From Mycolicibacterium cosmeticum (GTDB lineage Bacteria; Actinomycetota; Actinomycetes; Mycobacteriales; Mycobacteriaceae): a stretch of DNA of 64,000 nt. The notes beneath the pieces were generated by a model. That model saw only the letters and a list, made by a program, of their open reading frames with translations, was not told where the DNA came from and did no database searches. A program made the translations under genes and the position numbers. The stretch is from assembly GCF_000613185.1 (NCBI RefSeq), contig NZ_CCBB010000003.1, positions 434,001-498,000 of the forward strand, given 5' to 3'. Below, piece after piece: positions 9,168 to 18,784 of this stretch; the stretch's first letter is position 1; every line of letters begins with the position of its first letter.

Positions 9168-10493
9168 GTGCGTCTTCCAACCGAACTGAGCGCCGTCGCC
9201 GCTCCGGTGGCCAAGCGGGTGGCGGTGCTGTCGGTGCACACGTCGCCGCTGGCCCAACCCGGCACCGGCGATGCCGGCGGGATGAACGTCTACGTGCTGC
9301 AGACCGCACTGGAACTGGCTCGGCGCGGCGTCGACGTGGAGATCTTCACCAGGGCGACGTCCTCGGCGGACGAGCCGGTGGTCCGGGTCGCCCCCGGCGT
9401 GCTGGTGCGCAACGTGGTGGCCGGCCCGTTCGAGGGGCTGGACAAGAACGACCTGCCGACGCAGCTGTGCGCGTTCACCGCCGGGGTGCTGCGCGCCGAG
9501 GCCAACCACGAACCCGGGTACTACGACATCGTGCACTCGCACTACTGGCTGTCCGGCCAGGTCGGCTGGCTGGCCCGCGACCGATGGGCGGTGCCGCTGG
9601 TGCACACCGCGCACACGCTCGCGGCGGTGAAGAACGCTTCGCTGGCCGCCGGCGACACCCCGGAGCCCGCGCTGCGCGCGATCGGTGAACAGCAGGTGGT
9701 CGACGAGGCGGACCGGCTCATCGTCAACACCGAACTCGAAGCGCAGCAACTGGTTTCGCTGCACCACGCGAGCCGCGCCCAGATCGACGTGGTGCACCCC
9801 GGGGTCGACCTGGCGGTCTTCACCCCCGGCGACAAGCGCGCCGCGCGGGCCGCGCTCGGGCTGGATCCCACCGAACCGATCGTGGCCTTCGTGGGCCGCA
9901 TCCAGCCGTTGAAGGCGCCGGACGTGCTGCTGCGCGCGGTGGCCGAACTTCCCCGCGCCCGGGTCGTGGTGGCGGGCGGGCCGTCCGGGTCCGGGCTGGC
10001 CGCCCCCGACGGTCTGATCCGGCTGGCCGACCAGCTCGGGATCACCGACCGGGTCACCTTCCTGCCGCCGCAGTCGCGCGCCCAACTGGTCGACGTCTAC
10101 CGCGCCGCCGACCTGGTCGCGGTGCCCAGCTACTCGGAGTCCTTCGGCCTGGTCGCGGTCGAGGCGCAGGCCTGCGGCACCCCGGTGGTGGCCGCCGCGG
10201 TGGGCGGCCTGCCGGTCGCGGTGCGCGACGGCGTGACCGGCGCCCTGGTCGACGGCCACGACCCCGAGCGGTGGGCCGCGGTCATCGGCGCGCTGCTGGC
10301 GAGCGGGCCGGAACGCCTGGGTGCCGCGGCCGTCGCGCATGCCGCCACCTTCTCCTGGGCGCACACGGTGGACGCCCTGCTGGCCGGCTACGGCCGGGCC
10401 ATCGCCGACTACCGGGCGCGGCACCCACGCCGGGACGCGACGGCGCGGCGCGGCGGGCGGCGGTTCAGCATGCGACGGGGGGTGCGGTTGTGA
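9168..10493 (+). CDS. mshA: D-inositol-3-phosphate glycosyltransferase MshA (mycothiol synthesis)
   Basis: A 441-residue GT-B glycosyltransferase that transfers GlcNAc from UDP-GlcNAc to 1-L-myo-inositol 1-phosphate, the first step of mycothiol synthesis. The acceptor loop reads [13 protein letters not shown] near residues 26-40, and the donor-binding region includes [12 protein letters not shown] and the EX7E-type segment [22 protein letters not shown]. The N terminus is shorter than that of M. tuberculosis MshA. The C-terminal tail is unusually Arg/Gly-rich. The start is GTG, 10 bases after the ROK gene stop. The stop overlaps the next gene by four bases (GTGA). Confidence 0.95.
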   Translation: MRLPTELSAVAAPVAKRVAVLSVHTSPLAQPGTGDAGGMNVYVLQTALELARRGVDVEIFTRATSSADEPVVRVAPGVLVRNVVAGPFEGLDKNDLPTQLCAFTAGVLRAEANHEPGYYDIVHSHYWLSGQVGWLARDRWAVPLVHTAHTLAAVKNASLAAGDTPEPALRAIGEQQVVDEADRLIVNTELEAQQLVSLHHASRAQIDVVHPGVDLAVFTPGDKRAARAALGLDPTEPIVAFVGRIQPLKAPDVLLRAVAELPRARVVVAGGPSGSGLAAPDGLIRLADQLGITDRVTFLPPQSRAQLVDVYRAADLVAVPSYSESFGLVAVEAQACGTPVVAAAVGGLPVAVRDGVTGALVDGHDPERWAAVIGALLASGPERLGAAAVAHAATFSWAHTVDALLAGYGRAIADYRARHPRRDATARRGGRRFSMRRGVRL

Positions 10494-11002
10494 CGGTGAG
10501 CCCGGTGCAGGACCTCATCGAGGCGACGCTGCAGGAGCACGAGCTGGAGTACGCCCACCACCGGGGCGCACACGGTGGGCTGCCCGGACTGGTGGTCGCG
10601 CTGCCGGGGGAGCGGCGGCTCAAGACCAACACCATCCTGAGCATCGGTGAGCACTCGGTGCGGGTCGAGGCGTTCGTGTGCCGCAAACCGGACGAGAACT
10701 TCGAGGGCGTGTACCGGTTCCTGCTCAAGCGCAACCGCAGGCTCTACGGCGTCGCCTACACCCTGGACAACCTCGGCGACATCTACCTGGTGGGCCGGAT
10801 GGCCCTGGAGACCGTCACCGCCGACGAGATCGACCGGGTGCTCGGCCAGGTGCTGGAGGCGGTCGACTCGGACTTCAACACGTTGCTGGAGTTGGGTTTT
10901 CGGTCCTCCATCGAGAAGGAGTACCAGTGGCGGGTGGCCCGCGGGGAATCGCTGAAGAACCTGCAGGCCTTCGCGCATCTGATCGACCACGACGACTCGT
11001 GA
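10490..11002 (+). CDS. YbjN-domain protein (Rv0487-like)
   Basis: A 170-residue protein of the YbjN family, a fold related to type III secretion chaperones and sensory modules. It is acidic and mixed alpha/beta, with no catalytic motif or membrane segment. The conserved core includes [21 protein letters not shown] and LVGRMAL. GTG at 10490 overlaps the mshA stop, so it is translated from the mshA transcript. Conservation of this neighbour across mycobacteria suggests a role tied to mycothiol or redox stress, but nothing in the protein shows it. The rhtB/lysE-type gene present after it in M. tuberculosis is absent. Confidence 0.82.
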   Translation: MTVSPVQDLIEATLQEHELEYAHHRGAHGGLPGLVVALPGERRLKTNTILSIGEHSVRVEAFVCRKPDENFEGVYRFLLKRNRRLYGVAYTLDNLGDIYLVGRMALETVTADEIDRVLGQVLEAVDSDFNTLLELGFRSSIEKEYQWRVARGESLKNLQAFAHLIDHDDS

Positions 11003-11008
11003 CAGAAT
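11003..11008 (+). promoter_or_regulatory. -10 element before gpm1
   Basis: CAGAAT ends 7 bases before the ATG at 11016, with no Shine-Dalgarno between. A leaderless transcript is likely. This also argues against the earlier ATG at 11007. Confidence 0.5.
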
Positions 11009-11015
11009 GCCCGTC

Positions 11016-11759
11016 ATGGCGACCCTGATCCTGCTGCGCCACGGCGAGAGCCAGTGGAACGAGAAGAACCTGTTCACCGGATGGGTCGATGTCGACCTCA
11101 CCGACAAGGGCCGGGCCGAGGCGGTGCGCGGCGGCACGCTGCTGCGCGAGCAGGGTGTGCTGCCCGACGTGCTGTACACGTCGCTGCTGCGCCGCGCCAT
11201 CACCACCGCGCATCTGGCGCTGGACGCCGCCGACCGGCTGTGGATCCCGGTGCACCGGGACTGGCGGCTCAACGAGCGCCACTACGGCGCGCTGCAGGGC
11301 CTGGACAAGGCCGAGACGCTGGCCAAGTACGGCGAGGAGCAGTTCATGGCCTGGCGGCGCAGCTATGACACCCCGCCGCCGCCCATCGAGAAGGGCAGTG
11401 AGTTCAGCCAGGATGCCGACCCGCGGTACGCTGACATCGGCGGCGGCCCGCTGACCGAATGCCTGGCCGACGTGGTGGCCCGGTTCGTGCCGTACTTCGA
11501 GCAGGCCATCGTGCCGGACCTCAAGGCGGGCAAGACCGTGCTGATCGCCGCGCACGGCAACTCGCTGCGCGCGCTGGTCAAGTACCTGGACGGGATGTCC
11601 GACGACGAGGTCGTCGGGCTGAACATCCCCACCGGCATCCCGCTGCGCTACGACCTGGACGCCGATCTCAAGCCCACGGTGCCGGGCGGTCAGTACCTGG
11701 ATCCGGAGGCGGCCGCGGCGGGCGCGGCGGCCGTGGCCGCGCAGGGCGCCAAGAAATAG
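11016..11759 (+). CDS. gpm1: 2,3-bisphosphoglycerate-dependent phosphoglycerate mutase
   Basis: A 247-residue glycolytic enzyme interconverting 3- and 2-phosphoglycerate. The phosphohistidine motif [10 protein letters not shown] lies at residues 5-14, the [10 protein letters not shown] segment follows near 85, and the second catalytic His is in AHGNSLR near 180. Length and sequence agree closely with M. tuberculosis Gpm1. Two in-frame ATGs are three codons apart; 11016 is chosen because it is spaced correctly from the CAGAAT -10 box. Confidence 0.96.
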   Translation: MATLILLRHGESQWNEKNLFTGWVDVDLTDKGRAEAVRGGTLLREQGVLPDVLYTSLLRRAITTAHLALDAADRLWIPVHRDWRLNERHYGALQGLDKAETLAKYGEEQFMAWRRSYDTPPPPIEKGSEFSQDADPRYADIGGGPLTECLADVVARFVPYFEQAIVPDLKAGKTVLIAAHGNSLRALVKYLDGMSDDEVVGLNIPTGIPLRYDLDADLKPTVPGGQYLDPEAAAAGAAAVAAQGAKK

Positions 11760-11870
11760 CTCGGCAAATAGCGGGTTAACTCAGGTGAACGCGGGCCGAA
11801 CTCCTGTGTTTGCTTGTGTGACATGTCCCGATTTGGCCGCACGCTGCTGGGATGACGTTCACCGGATGCG

Positions 11871-11876
11871 TACGAT
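11871..11876 (+). promoter_or_regulatory. -10 element before senX3
   Basis: TACGAT ends 6 bases before the senX3 GTG at 11883 and no Shine-Dalgarno is present, a textbook leaderless arrangement. The 123-base gap from gpm1 (11760-11882) holds no gene. Confidence 0.6.
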
Positions 11877-11882
11877 TTTCGC

Positions 11883-13067
11883 GTGAGTGTGGCATCCGTG
11901 CTGCTGCTGACGGCAGCCGTGACGCTGCTCGCGCTCGGGATCGGCGTGGCGGCGGGAGCCGTCATCTCCCGGGTCCGCCAGCAGCGCCGAGCGCGTCGTG
12001 ATGCCGAAGAGGGCGGGATCACCGTCTCCCAGATGCTCAGCCACGTTGTGGGCCTCTCGCCGATGGGCATCGTCGTGGTCGACGCCTTCCGCGACGTGGT
12101 CTACATGAACGACCAGGCCGCCGAACTCGGGTTGGTGCGCGACCGCCTGCTCGACGAACGCGCCTGGCAGGCCGTGCAGCGCTGCCTGTCCAGTGGCGAG
12201 GATGTCGACATCGACCTGTCGCCGCGCAAACGCGCACCCACCGGCCGGTCCGGGTTGTCCGTGCGCGGGCACGTGCGGCTGCTCACCGAGGAGGACCGCC
12301 GGTTCGCGGTGGTGTTCGTGGGGGACCAGTCCGAGCAGGCGCGGATGGAAGCCACCCGCCGCGACTTCGTGGCCAACGTCAGCCACGAGCTGAAAACCCC
12401 CGTCGGGGCCATGGGGGTGCTGGCCGAGGCGCTGCTGGCCTCGGCCGACGACCCCGAGACGGTGCGCCGGTTCGCCGACAAGATGCTGGTGGAATCGCAC
12501 CGGCTGGCCAGCATGGTGGGCGAGCTCATCGAGTTGTCCCGGCTCCAGGGCGCCGAGCCGCTGCCCGATCTCGAGGTCGTCGACGTGGACACCGTCGTCT
12601 CCGAGGCGCTGTCCCGGCACAAGGTGTCGGCCGACAACGCCGACATCTCGATCACCACCGACGCCCCGACCGGCTACCGGGTGCTTGGCGACCAGGGCCT
12701 GTTGGTGACGGCCATCGCCAACCTGGTGTCCAACGCCATCGCGTACTCCCCGAACGGGTCGAGTGTGTCGATCAGCCGGCGCAGGCGCGGCAACGACATC
12801 GAGATCGCGGTGACCGATCGCGGTATCGGCATCGCCAGGGCCGACCAGGAACGGGTCTTCGAGCGGTTCTTCCGGGTGGACAAGGCCCGGTCCCGCGCCA
12901 CCGGCGGCACCGGGCTGGGCCTGGCGATCGTCAAACACGTTGCGGCCAACCACAACGGCACCATCCGGCTGTGGAGCCAGCCCGGCACCGGCTCGACGTT
13001 CACCCTGTCGATCCCGGCCTACCACGACACCGACGACTCGTACGAACGAGATGACCGAGAGGACTGA
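11883..13067 (+). CDS. senX3: Sensor histidine kinase SenX3
   Basis: A 394-residue membrane kinase of the phosphate-starvation two-component system. One N-terminal hydrophobic segment (about residues 4-28) is followed by a PAS-like region (about 50-150), a HisKA domain with His168 in the [10 protein letters not shown] motif, and a HATPase domain with N box [12 protein letters not shown]1 box DRGIGI and G2 box GGTGLGLAI. Under phosphate limitation it phosphorylates RegX3; PhoU-type proteins and the Pst transporter keep it silent in other mycobacteria. It is followed by an unusual 70-base spacer before regX3. Confidence 0.96.
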   Translation: MSVASVLLLTAAVTLLALGIGVAAGAVISRVRQQRRARRDAEEGGITVSQMLSHVVGLSPMGIVVVDAFRDVVYMNDQAAELGLVRDRLLDERAWQAVQRCLSSGEDVDIDLSPRKRAPTGRSGLSVRGHVRLLTEEDRRFAVVFVGDQSEQARMEATRRDFVANVSHELKTPVGAMGVLAEALLASADDPETVRRFADKMLVESHRLASMVGELIELSRLQGAEPLPDLEVVDVDTVVSEALSRHKVSADNADISITTDAPTGYRVLGDQGLLVTAIANLVSNAIAYSPNGSSVSISRRRRGNDIEIAVTDRGIGIARADQERVFERFFRVDKARSRATGGTGLGLAIVKHVAANHNGTIRLWSQPGTGSTFTLSIPAYHDTDDSYERDDRED

Positions 13068-13070
13068 CCG

Positions 13071-13164
13071 AACCGATGACCAGTGTTCTGATAGTTGAAG
13101 ACTTCAGCCACGACGCGACGGAAGGCACGAAGAACCGATGACCAGTGTCCTGATCGTGGAAGAT
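13071..13164 (+). repeat. Partial tandem duplication of the regX3 start region
   Basis: Bases 13071-13102 and 13133-13164 are direct repeats 62 bases apart, matching at 28 of 32 positions. Each begins AACCGATGACCAGTGT and covers the regX3 start codon and first nine codons. The differences fall at third codon positions, so both copies encode the same nine residues, MTSVLIVED. In M. tuberculosis this same spacer carries MIRU minisatellites, although this sequence is not recognisably a MIRU. Confidence 0.85.
13076..13141 (+). CDS. 21-codon upstream ORF created by the regX3 start duplication
   Basis: This small frame begins with the duplicated RegX3 N terminus (MTSVLIVED) and then diverges into a hydrophilic 12-residue tail. 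It ends in TGA at 13139-13141, overlapping the regX3 ATG as ATGA. It starts 8 bases after the senX3 stop. This could couple translation from senX3 to regX3, as MIRU-encoded small frames are thought to do in M. tuberculosis. Whether a peptide is made is unknown; it may be only a relic. Confidence 0.45.
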   Translation: MTSVLIVEDFSHDATEGTKNR

Positions 13165-13824
13165 GAAGAGTCGCTGGCCGATCCGCTGGCCTTCCTGCTG
13201 CGCAAGGAGGGGTTCGAGGCCACCGTGGTGGGCGACGGCCCGTCCGCGCTGGCGGAATTCGAGCGGGTGGGCGCCGACATCGTCCTGCTCGACCTGATGC
13301 TTCCGGGCATGAGCGGCACCGACGTCTGCAAGCAGCTGCGGTCGCGGTCCAGCGTGCCGGTCATCATGGTGACCGCGCGGGACAGCGAGATCGACAAGGT
13401 GGTCGGCCTGGAACTGGGCGCCGACGACTACGTCACCAAGCCGTACTCGGCGCGTGAGCTCATCGCCCGCATCCGTGCGGTGCTGCGCCGCGGCGCCGAC
13501 ACCGACGAAACCGGTTCCGGCGACGGCATTTTGGAGGCCGGCCCGGTGCGCATGGATGTGGAGCGGCACGTCGTCAGCGTGAACGGCGAACCGATCACAT
13601 TGCCGCTCAAGGAGTTCGACCTGCTGGAGTACCTGATGCGCAACAGCGGCCGGGTGCTCACCCGCGGCCAGCTGATCGACCGGGTCTGGGGTGCCGACTA
13701 CGTCGGCGACACCAAGACCCTGGACGTGCACGTCAAGCGGCTGCGCAGCAAGATCGAGGCCGACCCGGCCAACCCGGTGCACCTCGTCACCGTGCGCGGC
13801 CTGGGTTACAAGCTGGAGGGTTAG
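13138..13824 (+). CDS. regX3: Response regulator RegX3 (OmpR/PhoB family)
   Basis: A 228-residue DNA-binding regulator of the phosphate response. The receiver domain (1-115) has the acidic pair at 9-10, the phosphoacceptor Asp52 in VLLDLMLPG, Thr79 and Lys101 in YVTKPYS. The winged helix domain (about 130-226) includes the recognition region RVLTRGQLIDRVWG and the wing VRGLGYKLE. It acts with SenX3 to induce phosphate uptake genes. Translation may depend on the overlapping upstream small ORF, since a GAAGG-type Shine-Dalgarno lies rather far upstream. Confidence 0.97.
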   Translation: MTSVLIVEDEESLADPLAFLLRKEGFEATVVGDGPSALAEFERVGADIVLLDLMLPGMSGTDVCKQLRSRSSVPVIMVTARDSEIDKVVGLELGADDYVTKPYSARELIARIRAVLRRGADTDETGSGDGILEAGPVRMDVERHVVSVNGEPITLPLKEFDLLEYLMRNSGRVLTRGQLIDRVWGADYVGDTKTLDVHVKRLRSKIEADPANPVHLVTVRGLGYKLEG

Positions 13825-13828
13825 CGGG

Positions 13829-14617
13829 CTACTCCGCGGCCCGGGTCGCCGGGTGCACGGCGATCAAGCCGAGCATGCCCCGGCGCCGGCACATGGCGGC
13901 CAGTTCGGCGTACGCCTTCTCGCCGAGCAGCTCGGTCAGCTCGGGCGCGTAGGACTCCCACACCGGCCGGGCGCCGACATGGGCGGCCGGGTCGCCGGTG
14001 CAGTACCAGTGCAGGTCCGCACCGCCCTCACCCCAACCGCGCCGGTCGTACTCGGTGATCGTGGTCTTGAGGATGTCGGTGCCGTCCGGGCGGGTCACCC
14101 ACTCCTGCGTGCGCCGGATCGGCAGCTGCCAGCACACCTCCGGCTTCATGGTCAGCGGTTCCACGCCCAGCTTGAGCGCCTTGCTGTGCAGCGCACAGCC
14201 GATACCGGCGGGGAAACCCGGCCGGTTCAGGAAGATGCAGGCGCCCTTGTACTTTCGGGTTCGCAGGTTGGGCTTGCCGTCGTACTCGTCCATCTCCAGG
14301 TAGCCCTTGCGGCCCAGCCCCTTGTCGCGGAACTGCCAGTCGTCGGCGGTCAGCTGTTTCACCGCATCGTCGAGCGAGGCGCGGTCGTCGTCGTCGGACA
14401 GGAACGCGCCATGCGAGCAGCAACCGTCGTCCGGCCGGCCGGCCACCGTGCCCTGGCAGGCCGGTGTGCCGAACACACAGGTCCACCGAGACAGCAGCCA
14501 GGTCATATCCGCGGCGATGACGTGCTGCGGATTGTCGGGGTCGAAGAACTCCACCCATTCCCGGGCGAAGTCCAGTTCGACCTCGTTGCCCAACCCGCCG
14601 ACGTGCGATGTGCTCAC
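13829..14617 (-). CDS. Conserved actinobacterial protein, Rv0495c-like, Cys-rich
   Basis: A 262-residue soluble protein with a cluster of Cys residues: one in [11 protein letters not shown], a CC pair in DDGCCSHG, then CIF, GCALHS and ELCW-type positions (here EVCWQLP) and YCTGD. The spacing suggests a metal or iron-sulfur site, somewhat like the zinc/iron-chelating YkgJ group, but that is inference. GTG at 14617 is chosen over earlier frames because a TACCGT hexamer lies 8 bases upstream and the conserved part begins near there. It is divergent from ppx (34-base spacer) and convergent with regX3 (4-base gap). Function unknown. Confidence 0.78.
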   Translation of the reverse strand: MSTSHVGGLGNEVELDFAREWVEFFDPDNPQHVIAADMTWLLSRWTCVFGTPACQGTVAGRPDDGCCSHGAFLSDDDDRASLDDAVKQLTADDWQFRDKGLGRKGYLEMDEYDGKPNLRTRKYKGACIFLNRPGFPAGIGCALHSKALKLGVEPLTMKPEVCWQLPIRRTQEWVTRPDGTDILKTTITEYDRRGWGEGGADLHWYCTGDPAAHVGARPVWESYAPELTELLGEKAYAELAAMCRRRGMLGLIAVHPATRAAE

Positions 14618-14638
14618 GGGAGTAAACGGTAAACCCAC

Positions 14639-14644
14639 TAACGT
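14639..14644 (+). promoter_or_regulatory. -10 element before ppx
   Basis: TAACGT ends 7 bases before the GTG at 14652, and no Shine-Dalgarno is visible. The opposite -10 (TACCGT on the minus strand, 14631-14626) for the Cys-rich gene lies 8 bases away, so both promoters share a 34-base spacer. Confidence 0.5.
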
Positions 14645-14651
14645 GGTCCGC

Positions 14652-15626
14652 GTGCGATTGGGCGTGCTCGACGTAGGCAGCAATACGGTTCATCTGTTGG
14701 TGGTCGACGCGCGCCGCGGCGGCCATCCGACGCCGATGAGCTCCACCAAGGCCGCGTTGCGGCTGGCCGAGTCGATCGACTCGTCGGGCAAGCTCACCCG
14801 CAAGGGGGCCGACAAGCTGGTGGACACGGTCACCGAGTTCGCCAGCATCGCCACCAGCTCGGGCTGCGCCGAACTGATGGCCTTCGCGACCTCGGCGGTC
14901 CGCGACGCCACCAACTCCGAGGATGTGCTGGCCCGGGTGCAGACCGAGGCCGGGGTGTCGCTGCGGGTGCTCAGCGGGGTGGACGAATCCCGGCTGACGT
15001 TCCTGGCGGTGCGCCGCTGGTACGGCTGGAGCGCGGGCCGGATCATCAACATCGACATCGGCGGCGGCTCGCTGGAGCTGTCCAGCGGGGTCGACGAGGA
15101 GCCCGAGGTGGCGTTGTCGCTGCCGCTGGGGGCGGGCCGGCTGACCAGGGAGTGGCTGGCCGACGATCCGCCCGGGCGGCGCAAGGTGGCCGCGCTGCGG
15201 GACTGGCTGGCCACCGAGATGTCGGAGGCCGGGTCGACGATCCAGGCGGCGGGCAGCCCCGATCTGGCGGTCGCCACGTCCAAGACGTTCCGTTCGCTGG
15301 CCCGGCTCACCGGCGCGGCGCCCTCGGCGGCCGGGCCGCGGGTCAAGCGCACCCTGACCGCCGCGGGATTGCGGCAGCTCATAGCGTTCATCTCTAGGAT
15401 GACAACGGCCGACCGAGCCGAGTTGGAGGGGGTGAGTGCCGAACGGGCGCCACAGATCGTGGCCGGAGCCCTGGTAGCTGAAGCCAGCATGCGCGCGCTC
15501 GGTATCGAGCAGGTGGAGATCTGCCCCTGGGCGTTGCGGGAAGGCCTCATCCTGCGGAAACTCGACAGTGAGGCCGACGGCACAGCCTTGGTGGAGACAG
15601 CATTGCCCAAAGGCAACAGACGATGA
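14652..15626 (+). CDS. ppx1: Ppx/GppA family exopolyphosphatase (Rv0496-like)
   Basis: A 324-residue sugar-kinase-fold phosphatase that hydrolyses short-chain polyphosphate or pppGpp. The phosphate 1 loop [16 protein letters not shown] is at the N terminus; the phosphate 2 loop [12 protein letters not shown] is near residue 135. It is the short form that lacks the C-terminal HD domain, as in mycobacterial Ppx1. Location a gene away from senX3-regX3 fits a role in phosphate and stringent responses. It overlaps the next gene by four bases (ATGA). Confidence 0.92.
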   Translation: MRLGVLDVGSNTVHLLVVDARRGGHPTPMSSTKAALRLAESIDSSGKLTRKGADKLVDTVTEFASIATSSGCAELMAFATSAVRDATNSEDVLARVQTEAGVSLRVLSGVDESRLTFLAVRRWYGWSAGRIINIDIGGGSLELSSGVDEEPEVALSLPLGAGRLTREWLADDPPGRRKVAALRDWLATEMSEAGSTIQAAGSPDLAVATSKTFRSLARLTGAAPSAAGPRVKRTLTAAGLRQLIAFISRMTTADRAELEGVSAERAPQIVAGALVAEASMRALGIEQVEICPWALREGLILRKLDSEADGTALVETALPKGNRR

Positions 15627-16585
15627 CAGAACCGAACGACACCACCAGCACCCGCCCCATCTCGGTGGCGGAGCTGCTGGCGAAGAACGGCAGCATCGGC
15701 GCCCCGTCGCCCGGCGGGCGGCGCCGGCGCCGGCGTGGCAACGCCGATGCCGTCACCGTGGCCGAACTCACCGGCGAGATCCCGATCGTCAACTATCACA
15801 CCGGCGAGCACGAGGTGATCGACGCCGAGACCACCCCCGACAACGGTCGGGTCGAGGCACCGAGCGAGGAGCCGGCGGCGCCGGCCGAAGCCGAGGTCGC
15901 CGTCGAAGCCCAGTCGGTGCTGGAACAGCCCCAGGTCACCGAGGACGAGCCGGACGCCCAGCCCGAGCCCGAGGCCCAGCCCGAGCCCGTGCCGCACTAC
16001 ACGCACCACGGCCTGCGCCGCTCGGCCGCGCTGCCCGCGGGCGGCGCCGAGGAGATGAGCCCGGACCCGCTGATCGACGACGACGAACTCGCCGCCGTCG
16101 ATCTCACGGATGTCGATCTCACCGCCGACCCGCAGGCGGTCACCGGCGGCACGGACGCCCTGCCGTCGGCCTTCCCGTCGTACCTGTCCCGGGTGCCCGG
16201 CCCGGAGGACATCGATCTGGGCGGCCCGGACACCGCGGCCACCCTGACCGACACCGCCGTGGTCACCGACGAGCCCGGGGCGGAGCTCGCCGAGGAAGCC
16301 GAGGCGGAGCCGGCCACCAGCCGGTCGCCGTTCCTGCACGGGGTGTGGATCGTCGCGCAGAGCATCTTCGCCGTGCTGTTCGGCGCCGGCTTGTTCGTGG
16401 CCTTTGACCAGCTGTGGAAGTGGAACAACATCGTCGCCCTGGTGCTGTCGGTGCTGGTCATCCTCGGCCTGGTGGTCGGGGTGCGCGTGGTGCGCAGGAC
16501 CGAGGACATCGCCAGCACCCTGATCGCGGTGGCCGTCGGGGCGCTGGTCACGCTCGGGCCGCTGGCCCTGCTGCAGTCCACCTGA
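15623..16585 (+). CDS. Conserved membrane protein with long disordered N terminus (Rv0497-like)
   Basis: A 320-residue protein. Residues 1-225 are predicted disordered, with an Arg-rich patch (RRRRRRG near residue 36) and a stretch rich in Glu, Pro and Ala. Three hydrophobic helices follow at about 236-255, 262-285 and 295-315. No enzymatic motif is visible. The four-base overlap with ppx and the 4-base gap to the next gene put it in the ppx operon, as in M. tuberculosis. Function is unknown. Confidence 0.82.
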   Translation: MTEPNDTTSTRPISVAELLAKNGSIGAPSPGGRRRRRRGNADAVTVAELTGEIPIVNYHTGEHEVIDAETTPDNGRVEAPSEEPAAPAEAEVAVEAQSVLEQPQVTEDEPDAQPEPEAQPEPVPHYTHHGLRRSAALPAGGAEEMSPDPLIDDDELAAVDLTDVDLTADPQAVTGGTDALPSAFPSYLSRVPGPEDIDLGGPDTAATLTDTAVVTDEPGAELAEEAEAEPATSRSPFLHGVWIVAQSIFAVLFGAGLFVAFDQLWKWNNIVALVLSVLVILGLVVGVRVVRRTEDIASTLIAVAVGALVTLGPLALLQST

Positions 16586-16589
16586 TTCG

Positions 16590-17435
16590 GTGCGTCCCGC
16601 CATCAAGGTCGGCCTGTCCACCGCCTCGGTGTACCCGCTGCGGACCGAGGCCGCCTTCGACTACGCCGCCCGCCTGGGTTACGACGGGGTCGAGCTGATG
16701 GTGTGGGCCGAACCGGTCAGCCAGGACATCGACGCCATCGAGGCCCTGTCGCAGCGCTACGGCATCCCGGTGCTGTCCGTGCACGCGCCGTGCCTGTTGA
16801 TCTCGCAGCGGGTGTGGGGCGCCAACCCGATCCCCAAACTGGAGCGCAGTGTGCGCGCCGCCGAGCAGCTGGGAGCCCAGACGGTGGTGGTGCACCCGCC
16901 GTTCCGCTGGCAACGGCGATACGCCGAGGGTTTCGCCGCGCAGGTCGCCGAGCTGGAGCGCGGGAGCGACGTGCTGGTGGCGGTGGAGAACATGTTCCCG
17001 TTCCGCGCCGACCGGTTCTGGGGTACCGGGGCGCCGTCGGTCGAGCGGATGCGCAAGCGCGGCGGCCGGCCCGGCCCGGCGATCTCCGCCTTCGCGCCGT
17101 CCTACGACCCGCTCGACGGCGGCCATGCCCACTTCACGCTCGACCTGTCGCACAGCGCCACCGCGGGCACCGATGCGATCGACATGGCGCGGCGGATGGG
17201 TGCGGGGCTGGCGCATCTGCACCTGTGCGACGGCAGCGGCGCGTCGACCGACGAGCACCTGGTGCCCGGCCGCGGCACCCAGCCCGCCGCGGAGATCTGC
17301 CGGATGCTGGCCGCCTCCGATTTCACCGGTCACGTGATCCTGGAGGTCACCACCTCCCAGGCCCGCACCGCCGCCGAGCGCGAGGCCCTGCTCGTCGAAT
17401 CGCTGACCTTCGCCAGGCAACACCTGCTGCGCTGA
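16590..17435 (+). CDS. TIM-barrel sugar phosphate isomerase/epimerase-like protein (Rv0498-like)
   Basis: A 281-residue protein of the xylose isomerase-like/AP endonuclease 2 TIM-barrel family. Putative metal ligands are seen at VHAPCLL, VHPPFRW, VAVENMFPF (Glu), TLDLSHSAT (Asp, His), HLHLCDG and the final EVTTSQA (Glu). The start is GTG, 4 bases after the preceding stop. Relatives act on sugar phosphates or inositols; the substrate is not known here. It is the last gene of the run that begins with ppx. Confidence 0.83.
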   Translation: MRPAIKVGLSTASVYPLRTEAAFDYAARLGYDGVELMVWAEPVSQDIDAIEALSQRYGIPVLSVHAPCLLISQRVWGANPIPKLERSVRAAEQLGAQTVVVHPPFRWQRRYAEGFAAQVAELERGSDVLVAVENMFPFRADRFWGTGAPSVERMRKRGGRPGPAISAFAPSYDPLDGGHAHFTLDLSHSATAGTDAIDMARRMGAGLAHLHLCDGSGASTDEHLVPGRGTQPAAEICRMLAASDFTGHVILEVTTSQARTAAEREALLVESLTFARQHLLR

Positions 17436-17471
17436 GGGCCGCCCACGGTGCCCAGGCGGTGCCGCGCGTGC

Positions 17472-17477
17472 AATGCT
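17472..17477 (+). promoter_or_regulatory. -10 element before proC
   Basis: AATGCT ends 6 bases before the GTG at 17484, again with no Shine-Dalgarno. A leaderless proC transcript is inferred. Confidence 0.5.
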
Positions 17478-17483
17478 TTTCCC

Positions 17484-18335
17484 GTGTCAAGGATTGCAAT
17501 CATCGGCGGGGGCAGCATCGGTGAAGCGCTGCTCTCGGGACTGTTACGAGCCGGCCGCCAGGTCAAGGACCTGGTCGTCGCGGAGAAGTTCGCCGAGCGC
17601 GCCCAGTACCTGTCCGACACCTACTCGGTGCTGGTCACCTCGGTCGCGGATGCGGCCGAGAACGCCACCTACGTGATCGTCGCGGTGAAGCCCGGCGACG
17701 TGGAGTCGGCGCTGGCCGAGATCGCCGAGGCCGTCGGCAAGGCCGACGACAACAGCGCCGAGCAGGTCGTGGTCAGCGTGGCGGCCGGCGTCAGCACGTC
17801 GTTCTACGAGTCCAAGCTGCCCGCAGGCGCCCCGGTGATCCGGGTGATGCCCAACGCCCCGATGGTGGTCGGCGGGGGCGTCAGCGCGCTGTCCAGAGGC
17901 CGCTTCGCCACCGAGGAGCAACTCAAGGAGGTGTCGGCCATCTTCGACACCGTGGGCGGGGTGCTCACCGTGCCGGAGGCGCAGCTCGACGCCGTGACGG
18001 CGCTGTCGGGATCCGGCCCGGCGTACTTCTTCCTGATGGTCGAGGCCATGGTCGACGCCGGGGTCGACGCGGGTTTGCCACGTGCGGTGGCCACCGATCT
18101 GGTGGCGCAGACGATGGCGGGTTCGGCCGCGATGCTGCTGGACCGCCTCGACAGCGCACCAGATGCCGCATTGGACACCACAGCGGCGCAGTTGCGAGCT
18201 ATCGTGACCTCACCGGGTGGTACCACCGCCGCTGGGCTGCGTGAACTGGAACGCGGGGGCCTGCGGGCCGCGGTCGCCAACGCGGTGACAGCTGCGAAAA
18301 CCCGCTCTGAGCAGCTCGGAATTACATCAGAGTAA
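17484..18335 (+). CDS. proC: Pyrroline-5-carboxylate reductase
   Basis: A 283-residue NAD(P)H enzyme that makes L-proline from pyrroline-5-carboxylate in the last step of proline synthesis. The N-terminal Rossmann motif is AIIGGGSIGEALLSG. The family signature ALSGSGPAYFFLMVEAM lies near residue 175 and TSPGGTTAAGL near residue 240. The frame continues upstream, but GTG at 17484 gives the conserved N terminus and fits the -10 spacing. Length is normal for the family. Confidence 0.95.
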   Translation: MSRIAIIGGGSIGEALLSGLLRAGRQVKDLVVAEKFAERAQYLSDTYSVLVTSVADAAENATYVIVAVKPGDVESALAEIAEAVGKADDNSAEQVVVSVAAGVSTSFYESKLPAGAPVIRVMPNAPMVVGGGVSALSRGRFATEEQLKEVSAIFDTVGGVLTVPEAQLDAVTALSGSGPAYFFLMVEAMVDAGVDAGLPRAVATDLVAQTMAGSAAMLLDRLDSAPDAALDTTAAQLRAIVTSPGGTTAAGLRELERGGLRAAVANAVTAAKTRSEQLGITSE

Positions 18336-18474
18336 TTCAAGAATTTCGGACGGATTACCCCACACCCGTCGCAATAACCCCAATGGCCACGCTATTCTCC
18401 TCGTTGTATGCACGCGTTCGTGCCAGCGGTGGGGAAGCCGCTGGAACTGGCCGTGCCTTAAGGATTGGGTTGCG

Positions 18475-18705
18475 ATGACGTCAATGAACGGGCCATCGGC
18501 GCGGGATTCGGCTGGCGAAGGCCAGCCCAAAGCTCAATTTCTGACCGTTGCCGAAGTGGCCAGCCTGATGCGAGTCAGCAAGATGACCGTTTACCGGCTG
18601 GTGCACAACGGTGAGCTGCCGGCGGTGCGGGTGGGCCGGTCGTTCCGCGTGCACGCGAAGGCGGTGCACGATCTGCTGGAGACGTCGTACTTCAGCGCGG
18701 GCTAG
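18475..18705 (+). CDS. BldC-like MerR/excisionase-type HTH protein (Rv0500A-like)
   Basis: A 76-residue DNA-binding protein. After a disordered stretch of about 20 residues comes a winged helix-turn-helix of the BldC/excisionase type (FLTVAEVASLMRVSKMTVYR, then VRVGRSFRVH). Streptomyces BldC, of similar size, controls developmental genes; the mycobacterial counterpart has been described as a regulator conserved next to proC. The preceding 139 bases (18336-18474) hold no gene and presumably carry its promoter. Confidence 0.85.
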   Translation: MTSMNGPSARDSAGEGQPKAQFLTVAEVASLMRVSKMTVYRLVHNGELPAVRVGRSFRVHAKAVHDLLETSYFSAG

Positions 18706-18784
18706 AAGCCGGTTTCCGCTGGCATCGGGTTGCCCGGTAATGTGGCCCGGTCAGTTCCTTCATTTTTGGTAGGTAGCGGAGTTC

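Noticed and set aside
13068..13137. A true MIRU minisatellite between senX3 and regX3.
   Set aside because: The position matches, but the sequence is a duplication of the regX3 start and does not look like the MIRU unit I remember.
13829..14617. Assigning the Cys-rich Rv0495c-like protein as an iron-sulfur enzyme.
   Set aside because: The Cys spacing is suggestive but fits no specific cluster motif well enough to name a function.
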